33,903 nt of DNA, taken from contig QKDN01000030.1 in the NCBI GenBank assembly GCA_003252535.1, forward strand, positions 1 to 33,903, read 5' to 3'. Origin of the DNA: Campylobacterota bacterium (GTDB lineage: Bacteria > Campylobacterota > Campylobacteria > Campylobacterales > Sulfurovaceae). This document shows, one piece after another, positions 25,966-33,804 of the stretch. Made by a program: the position numbers and the translations under genes. The notes below the pieces were generated by a model. The model saw nothing but the letters and a program-made list of their open reading frames with translations, was not told the origin of the DNA and ran no database searches. The first letter of the stretch is position 1; each line of letters starts with the position of its first letter.

Positions 25966-26100
25966 AATCTTCCGAAAATCTTTCCAAACTATCGAATAGT
26001 GCGAATAGCGAATCTATAATCGATCCTCATTTTATTTCAAAAAGTAACAAAATAAAAATTTTCTATTTTTCTTTCAATCCTCATCTAACCAACCTTTGGC

Positions 26101-26126
26101 TATAATCGCATTATTTTTTTAAGGAG
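26101..26126 (+). promoter_or_regulatory. efp promoter -10 and RBS
   Basis: TATAAT at 26101-26106 preceded by AT-rich DNA; AAGGAG at 26121-26126 before ATG 26132. Confidence 0.7.
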
Positions 26127-26131
26127 TTACC

Positions 26132-26698
26132 ATGGCTACAATAGGTATGGGCGATATCAAAAAGGGTGTCAGACTTGAGCTCGACGGCAACCCGTATAAA
26201 GTGATCGAGTTTCAACACGTCAAACCGGGTAAAGGCGCGGCGTTTGTCAGAGTCAAGATCAAAAACCTCTCTTCAGGCAAAGTGATCGAAAAAACCATCC
26301 ATGCTGGGGACAAGTTCGAAGTGCCGAACCTCGTACAGACAAAGATGCAGTATCTCTACGACGACGGTGAGATGCTCCAGTTCATGGATACTGAGACATA
26401 CGAGCAGATCGGTCTTACACATGAGCAGGTTGGCGAAGATACTTTCAGTTTCATGATCGATGGTATGGAAGCGGAAGTACTCTTCCACAACGGCAAAGCG
26501 ATCTCCGTAGAGATACCGCAGACTGTTGTCCTCAAGATCGTAGAAACGCCACCGAACTTCAAAGGTGATTCACAGGGTGGCAAGAAGCCGGCAACTCTCG
26601 AAAGCGGTGCCGTAGTACAGGTACCTTTCCATGTCCTCGAAGGCGAACTGATCAAAGTCGATACGGTAGAAGGGAAATACCTGGAGAAAGCGAAGTAA
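26132..26698 (+). CDS. efp: Translation elongation factor P
   Basis: Relieves ribosome stalling at consecutive prolines. The 188 aa and three-domain layout are standard: KOW-like N-domain (about 1-65), OB domain (about 67-127) and C-terminal OB domain (about 130-188). The loop KPGKGAAF places Lys at position 34, the residue that EpmA/EpmB lysylate in enzymes of the E. coli type. The C-terminal signature [21 protein letters not shown] is present. It has its own promoter and terminator and sits as a single-gene unit between the RND operon and a convergent adaptor gene. Confidence 0.97.
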   Translation: MATIGMGDIKKGVRLELDGNPYKVIEFQHVKPGKGAAFVRVKIKNLSSGKVIEKTIHAGDKFEVPNLVQTKMQYLYDDGEMLQFMDTETYEQIGLTHEQVGEDTFSFMIDGMEAEVLFHNGKAISVEIPQTVVLKIVETPPNFKGDSQGGKKPATLESGAVVQVPFHVLEGELIKVDTVEGKYLEKAK

Positions 26699-26714
26699 TA
26701 GCTTCGGTATGAAA

Positions 26715-26750
26715 CACTCAGCCCGTAGGGCTTAGTGCTCGTTCGTTTTT
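26715..26750 (+). terminator. efp terminator
   Basis: CACTCAGCCC (26715-26724) pairs with GGGCTTAGTG (26728-26737) with one mismatch around loop GTA, followed by CTCGTTCGTTTTTATG. The right arm covers the stop codon and last codons of the convergent adaptor gene. Confidence 0.7.
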
Positions 26751-27535
26751 ATGTATATCTTGGCGTACATGCCGGGGAATATATTTTTATCCTCTTTATC
26801 AAATGATACTCTGATCACTATCTTGTGCGTCATCGGGTTGGCATCAGGTATGACAGCCTTGATCTTCCCTTCGGTATGATACTCAAGAGACGGGATCACT
26901 ACCCTCACCGTATCCCCTTTGCGGACATGCTTCATAATACTCTCAGAGATCGAAACATCTATCTCAAGACTCTCCGTATCCACCATCATGATCGTAAGCA
27001 TCCCCGGCATCACCATGTCGCCGACCTTGATATTCTTCTGTACGATGACACCGTCAGAGGGGGCTTTCATCTTGAGGTAGTTGTAAACGGTCGCCATCTG
27101 TTTTGCTTTGATGGTGAGCTGTTCCACCGCTACCTGTGAGGCATCGAGCATTGTCTGGGCATTTTCGGCCATCGAGTCGAGGTCTTCGATATCGGAAATC
27201 GGCACAATGTTCTTTTTGTTCTCAAGCTTGTCCTTTCTTCTCTGAAGGATCTCAAGACGCTTCCTCCAGAACTCCAGCACGATCTTGGACTGTTCGAGTG
27301 CAAGGTCGGCCTGGGACTTCATGATATCAAACTCTGCCGACTCCATCTCATAGAGATCATCCTCACGCTTTACCTTGTCTCCTAGTTCCACAAATACCTT
27401 CTTGATATATCCCATATAGCGGCTTCCTATCATCTTCTGTCCGTTCGAGATGACAGTGCCGGTCAATTCTATGTTGTCTGCATAGGATAGAAGAGGTATG
27501 ACACTCAAAAGTGCTACTTTCAGCATTTTTTTCAA
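26732..27535 (-). CDS. Second RND-type periplasmic adaptor, paralogue without its own pump
   Basis: A 267-aa membrane fusion protein with signal peptide (MKKMLKVALLSVIPLLSYA), two lipoyl halves (YMGYIKKVFVELGDKV and LKMKAPSDGVIVQKNIKVGD) joined by a coiled-coil hairpin (about 75-150), and a beta-barrel (SISESIMKHVRKGDTVRVVIPS). It shares long stretches with the adaptor at 21735-22556, such as SRYMGY, PGM, NPMTHK and FPGMYAKI/YPGMYAKV. TTG 27535 is chosen because AAGGAA lies six bases upstream; ATG 27526 would remove three residues. No pump or channel gene is beside it. It follows the cytochrome gene by 37 bp on the same strand, so the two probably form an operon. Confidence 0.87.
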   Translation of the reverse strand: MKKMLKVALLSVIPLLSYADNIELTGTVISNGQKMIGSRYMGYIKKVFVELGDKVKREDDLYEMESAEFDIMKSQADLALEQSKIVLEFWRKRLEILQRRKDKLENKKNIVPISDIEDLDSMAENAQTMLDASQVAVEQLTIKAKQMATVYNYLKMKAPSDGVIVQKNIKVGDMVMPGMLTIMMVDTESLEIDVSISESIMKHVRKGDTVRVVIPSLEYHTEGKIKAVIPDANPMTHKIVIRVSFDKEDKNIFPGMYAKIYIKTNEH

Positions 27536-27572
27536 GATTTTTTCCTTGTGTTACTATTTGAATCGAATATTA

Positions 27573-27983
27573 CTACCATTTCCTTAACTGGGTATGACAC
27601 TCCATACACTCTTTGGTAATCTTGGTAAATGCCTGTATAGCCTGTGTGGCATCTCCCTCTTTGAATCTCTCCAGGATATCCTTCGCTTTTCTGTTGATAT
27701 TTTTTTTGATCCTGTTGGTCACCTGTACCTTATTGTTGGTATAGCGTGTCATCACATCTTTCTCTTCCACTTCTTCAAGAGGTGGCTGGATCTTCTCGAT
27801 TGTGTCGGAAAGCTTGTTTACTCCCTCTTTGATGATGTCAAAGTTATTATAGAAAAAGCCGTTCTGAATATCCTGCATAGCGGCTGCCATTGTCTGCATA
27901 TCCTGGATTCTGTCCTTTTGCGTGTATCCCTCACCATATGCCATGCTGCCTGCTATTGCGAGTGCAATGAGTGTTTTTTTCAT
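27573..27983 (-). CDS. Class II (c'-type-like) periplasmic cytochrome c
   Basis: 136 aa: signal peptide (MKKTLIALAIAGSMAYG), then a helix-rich body consistent with a four-helix bundle, and one heme-binding motif CMECH (126-130) close to the C-terminus. Single CxxCH at the C-terminal end of a four-helix protein is the pattern of cytochrome c'/c556. Such proteins carry electrons or bind small gases such as NO in the periplasm; which applies here is not visible. AGGAGT precedes ATG 27983 and a TACAAT -10 lies at 28021-28016 (minus). The next gene on the strand is the orphan adaptor. Confidence 0.82.
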   Translation of the reverse strand: MKKTLIALAIAGSMAYGEGYTQKDRIQDMQTMAAAMQDIQNGFFYNNFDIIKEGVNKLSDTIEKIQPPLEEVEEKDVMTRYTNNKVQVTNRIKKNINRKAKDILERFKEGDATQAIQAFTKITKECMECHTQLRKW

Positions 27984-28015
27984 ACCAACTCCTGTAGTTA
28001 ATTTTTGTGTAACAA

Positions 28016-28122
28016 ATTGTACCAGATAAAAATAAATATATCAAAATAATTGAGCATATTAATTCATATTCATAACTACCGTTTATTTCGTAAGTTTCAT
28101 TTTAGAAAAAGATTGCTATAGT
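28016..28122. promoter_or_regulatory. Divergent promoters between cytochrome and repeat-protein genes
   Basis: Minus strand: TACAAT at 28021-28016 for the cytochrome-adaptor unit. Plus strand: TATAGT at 28117-28122, about 54 bp before the ATG at 28176, which has RBS GGAGGA. The region between is very AT-rich. Confidence 0.4.
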
Positions 28123-28175
28123 TTTTCATGCAGAAATTGCAGAAAATTTGATTATAACAATCTGGAGGATTGACA

Positions 28176-28901
28176 ATGAAAAGAATCGTATTGGCAAGTG
28201 CCCTGGCTATCGCTACCATCACATCGGCTCAAGCTGACTTTAGCTTCGGTGATATGTTCAAGGATATGAAAGATGCTGCCACTTCAATGAGCCATGATGC
28301 TAGAGACAGTGTAACTGCGATGAAAGACGGTGCGGTCGAGACAAGTAAGAGTGCCGAAAGAACCGTGACCAATGTCAGTAAAGATGCAAAAGACTCTGCA
28401 GTAAAAGTATCTGATGACCTCAAGACCAGCGAGATCGCGACTGTCAACAGCTCAGAGCGTTCTATCACCAATGTAAGTAAAGATGCAAGAGACAGCACTA
28501 TCGAGATCGCTGAAGATACAAAAGACTCTATCACCAATACTACAAGGGATATGAAAGACAGCTCTACTATGGCTACAAAAGACTTCAAAGATTCTGCAGT
28601 AGCTATCTCACACGATGTCAACGACGCTACAAAAACAGTTTCTAACGACTCAAGAGACTCTGTCAAAACTGTTTCTAACGACTCAAGAGATTCAGTAAAA
28701 ACTGTATCAAATGACTCAAGAGACTCTGTAAAAACAGTTTCTAACGATTCAAGAGATTCTGTCAAAACTGTATCAAATGACTCAAGAGATTCTGTAAAAA
28801 CAGTTTCTAACGATTCAAGAGACTCTGTCAAAACTGTATCGAACGACTCAAGAGATTCTGTAAAAACAGTTTCTAACGATTCAAGAGAAAACAGTTTCTA
28901 A
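28176..28901 (+). CDS. Exported 11-residue-repeat protein, frame broken in the repeats
   Basis: 241 aa with a signal peptide (MKRIVLASALAIATITSAQA), predicted periplasmic. Most of the mature chain is a tandem of 11-residue units. Early ones are degenerate (SKDAKDSAVKV, SKDARDSTIEI); from about residue 153 there are seven nearly perfect TVSNDSRDSVK units. Charged/polar residues with V at fixed places give amphipathic helices, a pattern like group 3 LEA proteins, apolipoproteins and synuclein; homology is not implied. There is no Cys or enzyme motif. Unit 8 is cut short and reads ENSF then stop. The repeat continues in another frame to 29190, so the gene is frameshifted. ATG 28176 is six bases from RBS GGAGGA; an upstream TTG at 28170 is less likely. 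Confidence 0.8.
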   Translation: MKRIVLASALAIATITSAQADFSFGDMFKDMKDAATSMSHDARDSVTAMKDGAVETSKSAERTVTNVSKDAKDSAVKVSDDLKTSEIATVNSSERSITNVSKDARDSTIEIAEDTKDSITNTTRDMKDSSTMATKDFKDSAVAISHDVNDATKTVSNDSRDSVKTVSNDSRDSVKTVSNDSRDSVKTVSNDSRDSVKTVSNDSRDSVKTVSNDSRDSVKTVSNDSRDSVKTVSNDSRENSF

Positions 28902-28920
28902 CGACACAAGAGACTCTGTC
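28632..28920. repeat. 33-bp tandem repeat array
   Basis: About nine copies of a 33-bp unit containing CAAGAGA, seven of them complete before a shortened one. Units differ by silent changes (gactca/gattca, gtc/gta, tttctaac/tatcaaat), and from the fourth onward they alternate, giving a 66-bp higher-order period. Unit 8 lacks 8 bp relative to its neighbours, which causes the frameshift. Such arrays are prone to slippage and recombination. Confidence 0.9.
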
Positions 28921-29190
28921 AAAACAGTATCGAATGACCTTGATGACGCTACAAAAACTGTATCGAACGATACTGCTGATGCCGTCAAAACAGTATCAAA
29001 TGACCTTGACGAGTCTACTAGAACGATCTCTGACAACGCCAACGATTCTACAAAAACAATCTCTAACGATTCAAGAGACTCTGTCAAATCAGTTTCTGAC
29101 AATGTGAACGACTCTACAAAAACCGTTTCAAGCAACGCTAACGATTCTACCAAATCAATCTCTAACGATATCAAGAATGACAAACACTAA
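28888..29190 (+). pseudogene. C-terminal continuation of the 11-mer repeat protein, out of frame
   Basis: Reading from 28888 in the frame one base ahead gives K-TVSNDTRDSVK-TVSNDLDDATK-TVSN and so on to the end IKNDKH and TAA 29188-29190, about 100 residues. The 11-residue periodicity carries on without a break, but sequence divergence increases towards the end. There is no start codon or RBS, so it is not an independent gene. Restoring 8 bp near 28889 would fuse it to the upstream frame and give a protein of about 340 aa. Confidence 0.75.
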
Positions 29191-29210
29191 TTGATACTTT
29201 CGAGTATTTA

Positions 29211-29240
29211 CGGAGCCTCCGGCTCCGGGTTAGCCTTTTC
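29211..29240 (+). terminator. Terminator after the repeat-protein gene
   Basis: Perfect 7-bp GC-rich stem CGGAGCC/GGCTCCG with loop TCC (29211-29227), followed by GGTTAGCCTTTTCG. Confidence 0.6.
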
Positions 29241-29315
29241 GTTTTCCTGTACCCTGTTTGCAAGAAAATGAAAATGTTACATCAACTCAAATGTATCATG
29301 AACTAAGGAGAATGA

Positions 29316-31379
29316 ATGAAGTTTAAATCAAACGTATTGATATCGGCACTGGGGATAGCTGCCTCACTGATGATATCTACAACCACGCTCTTTGCAGCCG
29401 CACCTGCGTCTGAACTTGCCGACTTGTACATCGTGAACGGTGATGGAGTTGAAGCAAAATACAACAAGTTTCTCGAAGAGAAGATCAAGAGCATAGGTTT
29501 CGTACTGACCGACCCACACAAAAGAGTGAATGACGGGTACGCCAAGAAATACGGCTCGACAAAACTCGATCTGCTTAGCTTTATGTCGGTATCCAACAAG
29601 GAATCCATGTCACCGCTGCTGGAGATAGAACCCAAACTGGCAGGTTTCAACCCATTCAATATGCTCATCTACAAAGCGCTCGATGAAAAAGAAGCCCATG
29701 TCGGCCATATCAGACCGGAAGCGGTCCTCGATATACTCGATATCAAGGATGAAAAAGTCAGAAGCGGCTACATCAAAGCGATCGAACCCCTTGATAAGAT
29801 GCTCAAAGAGGAGTTCGGAGGAGAGGTCAAAACGCTCAAGCTCGATGCCTATTCCGACACAAGGATGATGGAGTTCGAGGTACCGTTCGAAAGAGGCGAT
29901 GATCTTGACGAGTTCATCGATGACTTCCAGGAGAGATTCGAAGCGGCTTTTGAAGAGAAGAAATATATTATCGCAGGATTCTTCAACTTCAAAGAGTCAT
30001 TTGATGGTGTAGACAGACTCCCTTCGTATGATGCCTTCTGGGTCTATTCACTTTGTCACTTCAAATTCTCATACAGTGTATTCGACGGCGAAGGGAAAAG
30101 ACCTGAATCAGGACTTTTCGCCCCATGCTCGATGTATATGTACATCAAAAAAGACGACAACAAGCTCATGGTCGGAATGCCCAGACTTGATAACTGGGCC
30201 AAGGCGATATCGATCAAGGATCCCAAAAGACTCGAGCTCATAGCGCAGCTTGACAAAGAGATACCGGAGATCATGGTCAGCCTTGGTGCGAAAGTCCTCA
30301 ACGGCAGCAGTAAAAATGCAGCATCTACGAAAGCTCCCGAAAGTACACCGGCAGCAGAGGAGACAAAACCTGCCGCAGAAGAACCTAAAAACGAGGGTGA
30401 ACCTGCCGCAGCAGAGCCCAACGATGGCGACGTGATCATCGAGATGCCAAAGGTACCGGCACCGGTCAAACCGGTCAAGGTATCGGTCATCGGTGGCAAT
30501 CCTCCCGTAGAGGAGAACCACAGCCACTACAAACCAAGAGCGATCGTCAACAAACCAAGCCAACCTCCAGTCTCTGCGTCAAACAGCACATCAGCAGCCA
30601 ATGACAAGGATGCAAAAGCAGGTGATGTGGTCAGCAGCCGTGTTTCATCATACCTTCGCGGCAAGCTTCAGAGTATTGAAGAGATCAAAAAAGCCCTGGA
30701 AGGCGCCGGATTCACTATCCTGGCGACAAATGCACTCGATAAGGACGGTGAACTCGTCTCGATCGTCTTCAGCGATGCGGTTTTGACCAAAATGGCTGAC
30801 AAAACGAACAGAGGCTTTGCAGGTTCATTGAGAGTATTGGTAAATAAGAAGGATAATGAGATCGCATTTATCAATCCTCTCTATATGGCACGTGCCTTCA
30901 TGCAGGATGAGTTCGATCAGAAAACGGTCGCTCCCGTTCTCGAAAAGCTCCGAAACGCTTTCCCAGGCCTCAGCAATTCCGATGATATGCTCAAGTTCAA
31001 CCTCCTGCCGAAATACCGCTTTATGTCCGGGATGCCTTTCTACGAAGATATGATCGTGGTGGGCAAAGGGAAGAACGAAGAGCTCCTTGCCAAGGTGAGC
31101 AAAAGCGCTGACGTGGTCTTCACCCAGACACTCTCAGCAGACAGGACTCTAATAGGGATCAACCTTTCCAAAAGGACAGCGAAGTTCATCAAGAAAATAG
31201 GAGTCAGGAACGCCGCCCTCCTCCCCTACCCCATTATCATAGAGAATGGGGAAGCCAAGATACTCGATCCAAAGTACTACATTGCACTTATGTATCCTGA
31301 TCTCAAAATGTCCCAGTTCATGACCATTTCGACAGTACCCGGTGCCATCCAGGTAGACTGCGAAAGTATATTCAGATAA
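29316..31379 (+). CDS. Large exported protein with DUF302-like modules, paralogue 1
   Basis: 687 aa with a signal peptide ending near LFAA, predicted periplasmic. The N-terminal region (about 40-150) contains KKYGSTKLDLLSFMSV. The second region (about 185-330) contains YSLCHFKFSYSVFD and GLFAPCSMYMY; GLFxPC is reminiscent of the conserved cysteine segment of DUF302. A low-complexity A/E/P/K linker follows (about 335-450). A further region (about 455-560) contains GFAGSLRVLV and a C-terminal region ALLPYPIIIENGEAKILDPKYYIAL. AAGGAG precedes the ATG. The next gene encodes a clear paralogue. Function is unknown; there is no CxxCH heme motif and no membrane segment after the signal. The module assignment is by eye. 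Confidence 0.82.
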   Translation: MKFKSNVLISALGIAASLMISTTTLFAAAPASELADLYIVNGDGVEAKYNKFLEEKIKSIGFVLTDPHKRVNDGYAKKYGSTKLDLLSFMSVSNKESMSPLLEIEPKLAGFNPFNMLIYKALDEKEAHVGHIRPEAVLDILDIKDEKVRSGYIKAIEPLDKMLKEEFGGEVKTLKLDAYSDTRMMEFEVPFERGDDLDEFIDDFQERFEAAFEEKKYIIAGFFNFKESFDGVDRLPSYDAFWVYSLCHFKFSYSVFDGEGKRPESGLFAPCSMYMYIKKDDNKLMVGMPRLDNWAKAISIKDPKRLELIAQLDKEIPEIMVSLGAKVLNGSSKNAASTKAPESTPAAEETKPAAEEPKNEGEPAAAEPNDGDVIIEMPKVPAPVKPVKVSVIGGNPPVEENHSHYKPRAIVNKPSQPPVSASNSTSAANDKDAKAGDVVSSRVSSYLRGKLQSIEEIKKALEGAGFTILATNALDKDGELVSIVFSDAVLTKMADKTNRGFAGSLRVLVNKKDNEIAFINPLYMARAFMQDEFDQKTVAPVLEKLRNAFPGLSNSDDMLKFNLLPKYRFMSGMPFYEDMIVVGKGKNEELLAKVSKSADVVFTQTLSADRTLIGINLSKRTAKFIKKIGVRNAALLPYPIIIENGEAKILDPKYYIALMYPDLKMSQFMTISTVPGAIQVDCESIFR

Positions 31380-31408
31380 TTGTATTCCAACAACAACAAG
31401 GAGTTTTT

Positions 31409-33262
31409 ATGCTAAAAAGATTTGTCACTGCTCTCTGTGCGATATCAGTCGCTGCAACACTCGGCCTCGCAGAAGCAAAACACGGTATCGTCGTCTACAC
31501 ACACGAGGGTGATATAGAAAAACAGTACAACGAGCTGGTCGAGAAGAAGGTCACTGCGCTGGGCTTCAAAGTCGCCGATCCGCACAAGAGAATCAACGAT
31601 GTCTACAAGAAGAAGTACGGTTCGACCAAACTCGACCTCCTTACTTTCATGACAGTGGTCAATGATGAGAAGATCAAGCCGCTCCTCGCTATAGACCCGA
31701 GACTTGCAGGGTTCAACCCTTTCGATCTCTTCGCATATAAAAAGACCGGTGAGAACACGACTCAGGTCTCCCACCTCACTGCCGATGCGATCCTCGATAT
31801 GCTCCATATCGAAGATGCCAAGGTCAGAGAAGAGTATACTGCTATGCTCAAGCCGCTTGACGAGATGGTGGCGAAAGACCTCGGCGGTAAGGTCAGCTAT
31901 ATCGATTACGACAAAGTGATCGACAAAACGACAATGAACTTCGAATACGAGTTCGAAAGAGCTGAAGACCTTGACGAGTTCATCGATGATTTCCAGGGGA
32001 GATTCGAAGAGGCGTTCGAAGCGAAGAAATACATCATCGCAGGGTTCTTCAACTTCTACGAGCACTTCGGTGACGGACCAAACCCACTTGCCGGGAAGTT
32101 CGATGCGTTCTGGACCTATTCACTCTGCCACTTTACATTCTCGTACAATATCTTCGATAACGAGGGTATGAAACCTGAAGCCGGTGTCTTTGCTCCATGT
32201 ACGATGTATATGTATATCGAAAAGGGCTCGAACAAGCTTGTCATCGGTATGCCGCGTCTTGCCAACTGGGCTCACATGGTCGGTATCACCGATCAGAAAA
32301 GAATTGATTTCATCAAGCAGCTTGATACAGAGATCCCTCAGATCCTCGTAAGCATGGGGGCGAAAGAGGTCGAAAGTACTCCGTTCCCGATGATGGCAGA
32401 GGGTACGGCAGCGACGACAACCGCAGCAAAAACCGAGACCAAAGCAGCAGAAAAAACAGAAGAAGCAAAAAAAGTCATCGAAGCACGCAAGGTCAGCAAG
32501 CCTTCGAATGTCGGCTTCAAAGTAGGTGACAAGATCAGTGCATTCCTCGTAGGACCGTATGCAGTTCCCGAGCAGATCATCGCCGATCTCGGTGCCAACG
32601 GTTTCGAAGTGCTCGCTACGCACAAGGTAGGCGATCTCAGTTCGATCGTCTTCACTTCATCCGATCTCAAGAAGATGGCAAGCAGAAAGAACAGAGGTTT
32701 TGCAGCAGTCCTCAGAGTACTTGTGGATGAGAAAGCCGGCAAGATCACCATCACCAACCCGCTCTATTTCGGTAAAGCCTATATGCAGGCGGACTTCAGG
32801 GCAGTCGCTACAAGAGAACTCCTTGAAAAGCTCAACAAGAGCTTCGAGGGTCTCAAGAACTCTGAAGACGTACTCGAAGAGGATGACCTCGCCGACTACC
32901 AGTTCATGATGGGTATGCCGAAATATGACGATATGGATATCATTGCCGAAGGTGACAATGCAGAGCTTCTGGCCAAGATCAAAAAGAGCGGCAAGATGCT
33001 CTTCGAACTCAAGCTCAGCGATGACGCGACACTCGTCGGTGTAGAGCTTGGCAAGAGAACTTCAAAGTTCCCTGCCAAGATCGGCGAGGGCAACGCGATG
33101 GTACTCCCGTATACGGTACTCATCGAAAAAGGCCAGGCGAAATCACTTGCACCCAAGTACAATATCGCCCTCTACTACCCTATGCTGACCATGAGCACAT
33201 TCATGACCATCGCCACGATCCCCGGAGCGATCGTCAGCGATCTCGAACACGCGTTCAAATAA
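31409..33262 (+). CDS. Large exported protein with DUF302-like modules, paralogue 2
   Basis: 617 aa with signal peptide MLKRFVTALCAISVAATLGLAEA. Collinear with the preceding protein over its whole length: DPHKRINDVYKKKYGSTKLDLL, YSLCHFTFSYNIFD, GVFAPCTMYMY, RGFAAVLRVLVDEKAGKITITNPLY and FMTIATIPGAI all have counterparts. It lacks most of the proline/alanine linker (here a shorter A/T/E/K stretch, about 330-370). The conserved pair YSLCHF and FAPC keeps two cysteines in both proteins. RBS AAGGAG is 29 bp after the first gene's stop, and a good terminator follows, so the two form an operon. The duplication with an intact second copy suggests the two proteins act together or on different partners. 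Confidence 0.83.
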   Translation: MLKRFVTALCAISVAATLGLAEAKHGIVVYTHEGDIEKQYNELVEKKVTALGFKVADPHKRINDVYKKKYGSTKLDLLTFMTVVNDEKIKPLLAIDPRLAGFNPFDLFAYKKTGENTTQVSHLTADAILDMLHIEDAKVREEYTAMLKPLDEMVAKDLGGKVSYIDYDKVIDKTTMNFEYEFERAEDLDEFIDDFQGRFEEAFEAKKYIIAGFFNFYEHFGDGPNPLAGKFDAFWTYSLCHFTFSYNIFDNEGMKPEAGVFAPCTMYMYIEKGSNKLVIGMPRLANWAHMVGITDQKRIDFIKQLDTEIPQILVSMGAKEVESTPFPMMAEGTAATTTAAKTETKAAEKTEEAKKVIEARKVSKPSNVGFKVGDKISAFLVGPYAVPEQIIADLGANGFEVLATHKVGDLSSIVFTSSDLKKMASRKNRGFAAVLRVLVDEKAGKITITNPLYFGKAYMQADFRAVATRELLEKLNKSFEGLKNSEDVLEEDDLADYQFMMGMPKYDDMDIIAEGDNAELLAKIKKSGKMLFELKLSDDATLVGVELGKRTSKFPAKIGEGNAMVLPYTVLIEKGQAKSLAPKYNIALYYPMLTMSTFMTIATIPGAIVSDLEHAFK

Positions 33263-33271
33263 CTCTCTGCA

Positions 33272-33306
33272 AGGTGTTGTCTTTTGACAGCACCTCCTTT
33301 ATTCTT
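33272..33306 (+). terminator. Terminator of the paralogue operon
   Basis: AGGTGTTGTC (33272-33281) pairs with GACAGCACCT (33286-33295), ten pairs with one G-U, loop TTTT, then CCTTTATTCTTC. Confidence 0.7.
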
Positions 33307-33441
33307 CACTCGATCATTATAATAAAGTTTGTTTTCATTTGTAACATCTCCTATATTTTTCCTCTACATTTTCTATAACCTGATGACTAGTGATTTTTTT
33401 ATATTACTCTGGTGTGAATTGTATTTATAAGGTGATAAGAC

Positions 33442-33804
33442 TTGCAAAAAGAAACAGAGATTTTAAAACGAAACTATGACAAAGACCCGATAGTAATAAA
33501 TGATTATGGAGCTTACTTTCAATTATCGTATCTTATGTTACTTTTTTTAATTATTATAATCTTATGGGCAGGAGACTTTCAAGATGGTGTATTTGAAACA
33601 TTAGATTATGGAAGCTTTGAGTTTTTTCGTAAAGTAATAGTAGCTATTTTCATGGTTTGGTTTATTCATTTTTTATATATGTTTCCGAAGAAATTTGAAG
33701 AAAATCCAAGTTTTTTTAAATTCTTAAATCATAAATTTCAATATATCGAACCGGGTTATGATATAAAAAATAGGGGCTTGACTAGTTTAGAGGTTCATTC
33801 CTGA
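33442..33804 (+). CDS. Small AT-rich two-helix membrane protein, unknown
   Basis: 120 aa, no family recognised. Two hydrophobic segments (about 26-43, LSYLMLLFLIIIILWAG, and about 64-80, KVIVAIFMVWFIHFLYM) separated by an acidic loop, with a soluble C-terminal tail rich in aromatic and charged residues. TTG 33442 is taken as the start because AAGGTGAT lies about eight bases upstream and no ATG occurs before residue 31. Base composition is far richer in A+T than the adjacent paralogue operon, indicating acquired DNA. Its last 23 bases overlap the convergent transposase end, so it may travel with that element. Confidence 0.65.
   Translation: MQKETEILKRNYDKDPIVINDYGAYFQLSYLMLLFLIIIILWAGDFQDGVFETLDYGSFEFFRKVIVAIFMVWFIHFLYMFPKKFEENPSFFKFLNHKFQYIEPGYDIKNRGLTSLEVHS

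Noticed and set aside
28229-28831. 200-codon minus-strand open frame made of TESLES-type repeats
   Set aside because: It exists only because the 33-bp repeat has no stop on the opposite strand. No RBS or signal sequence, whereas the + strand frame has both.
28632-28920. CRISPR array
   Set aside because: Units are directly adjacent with no unique spacers and keep a reading frame of 11 codons; it is a coding tandem repeat.
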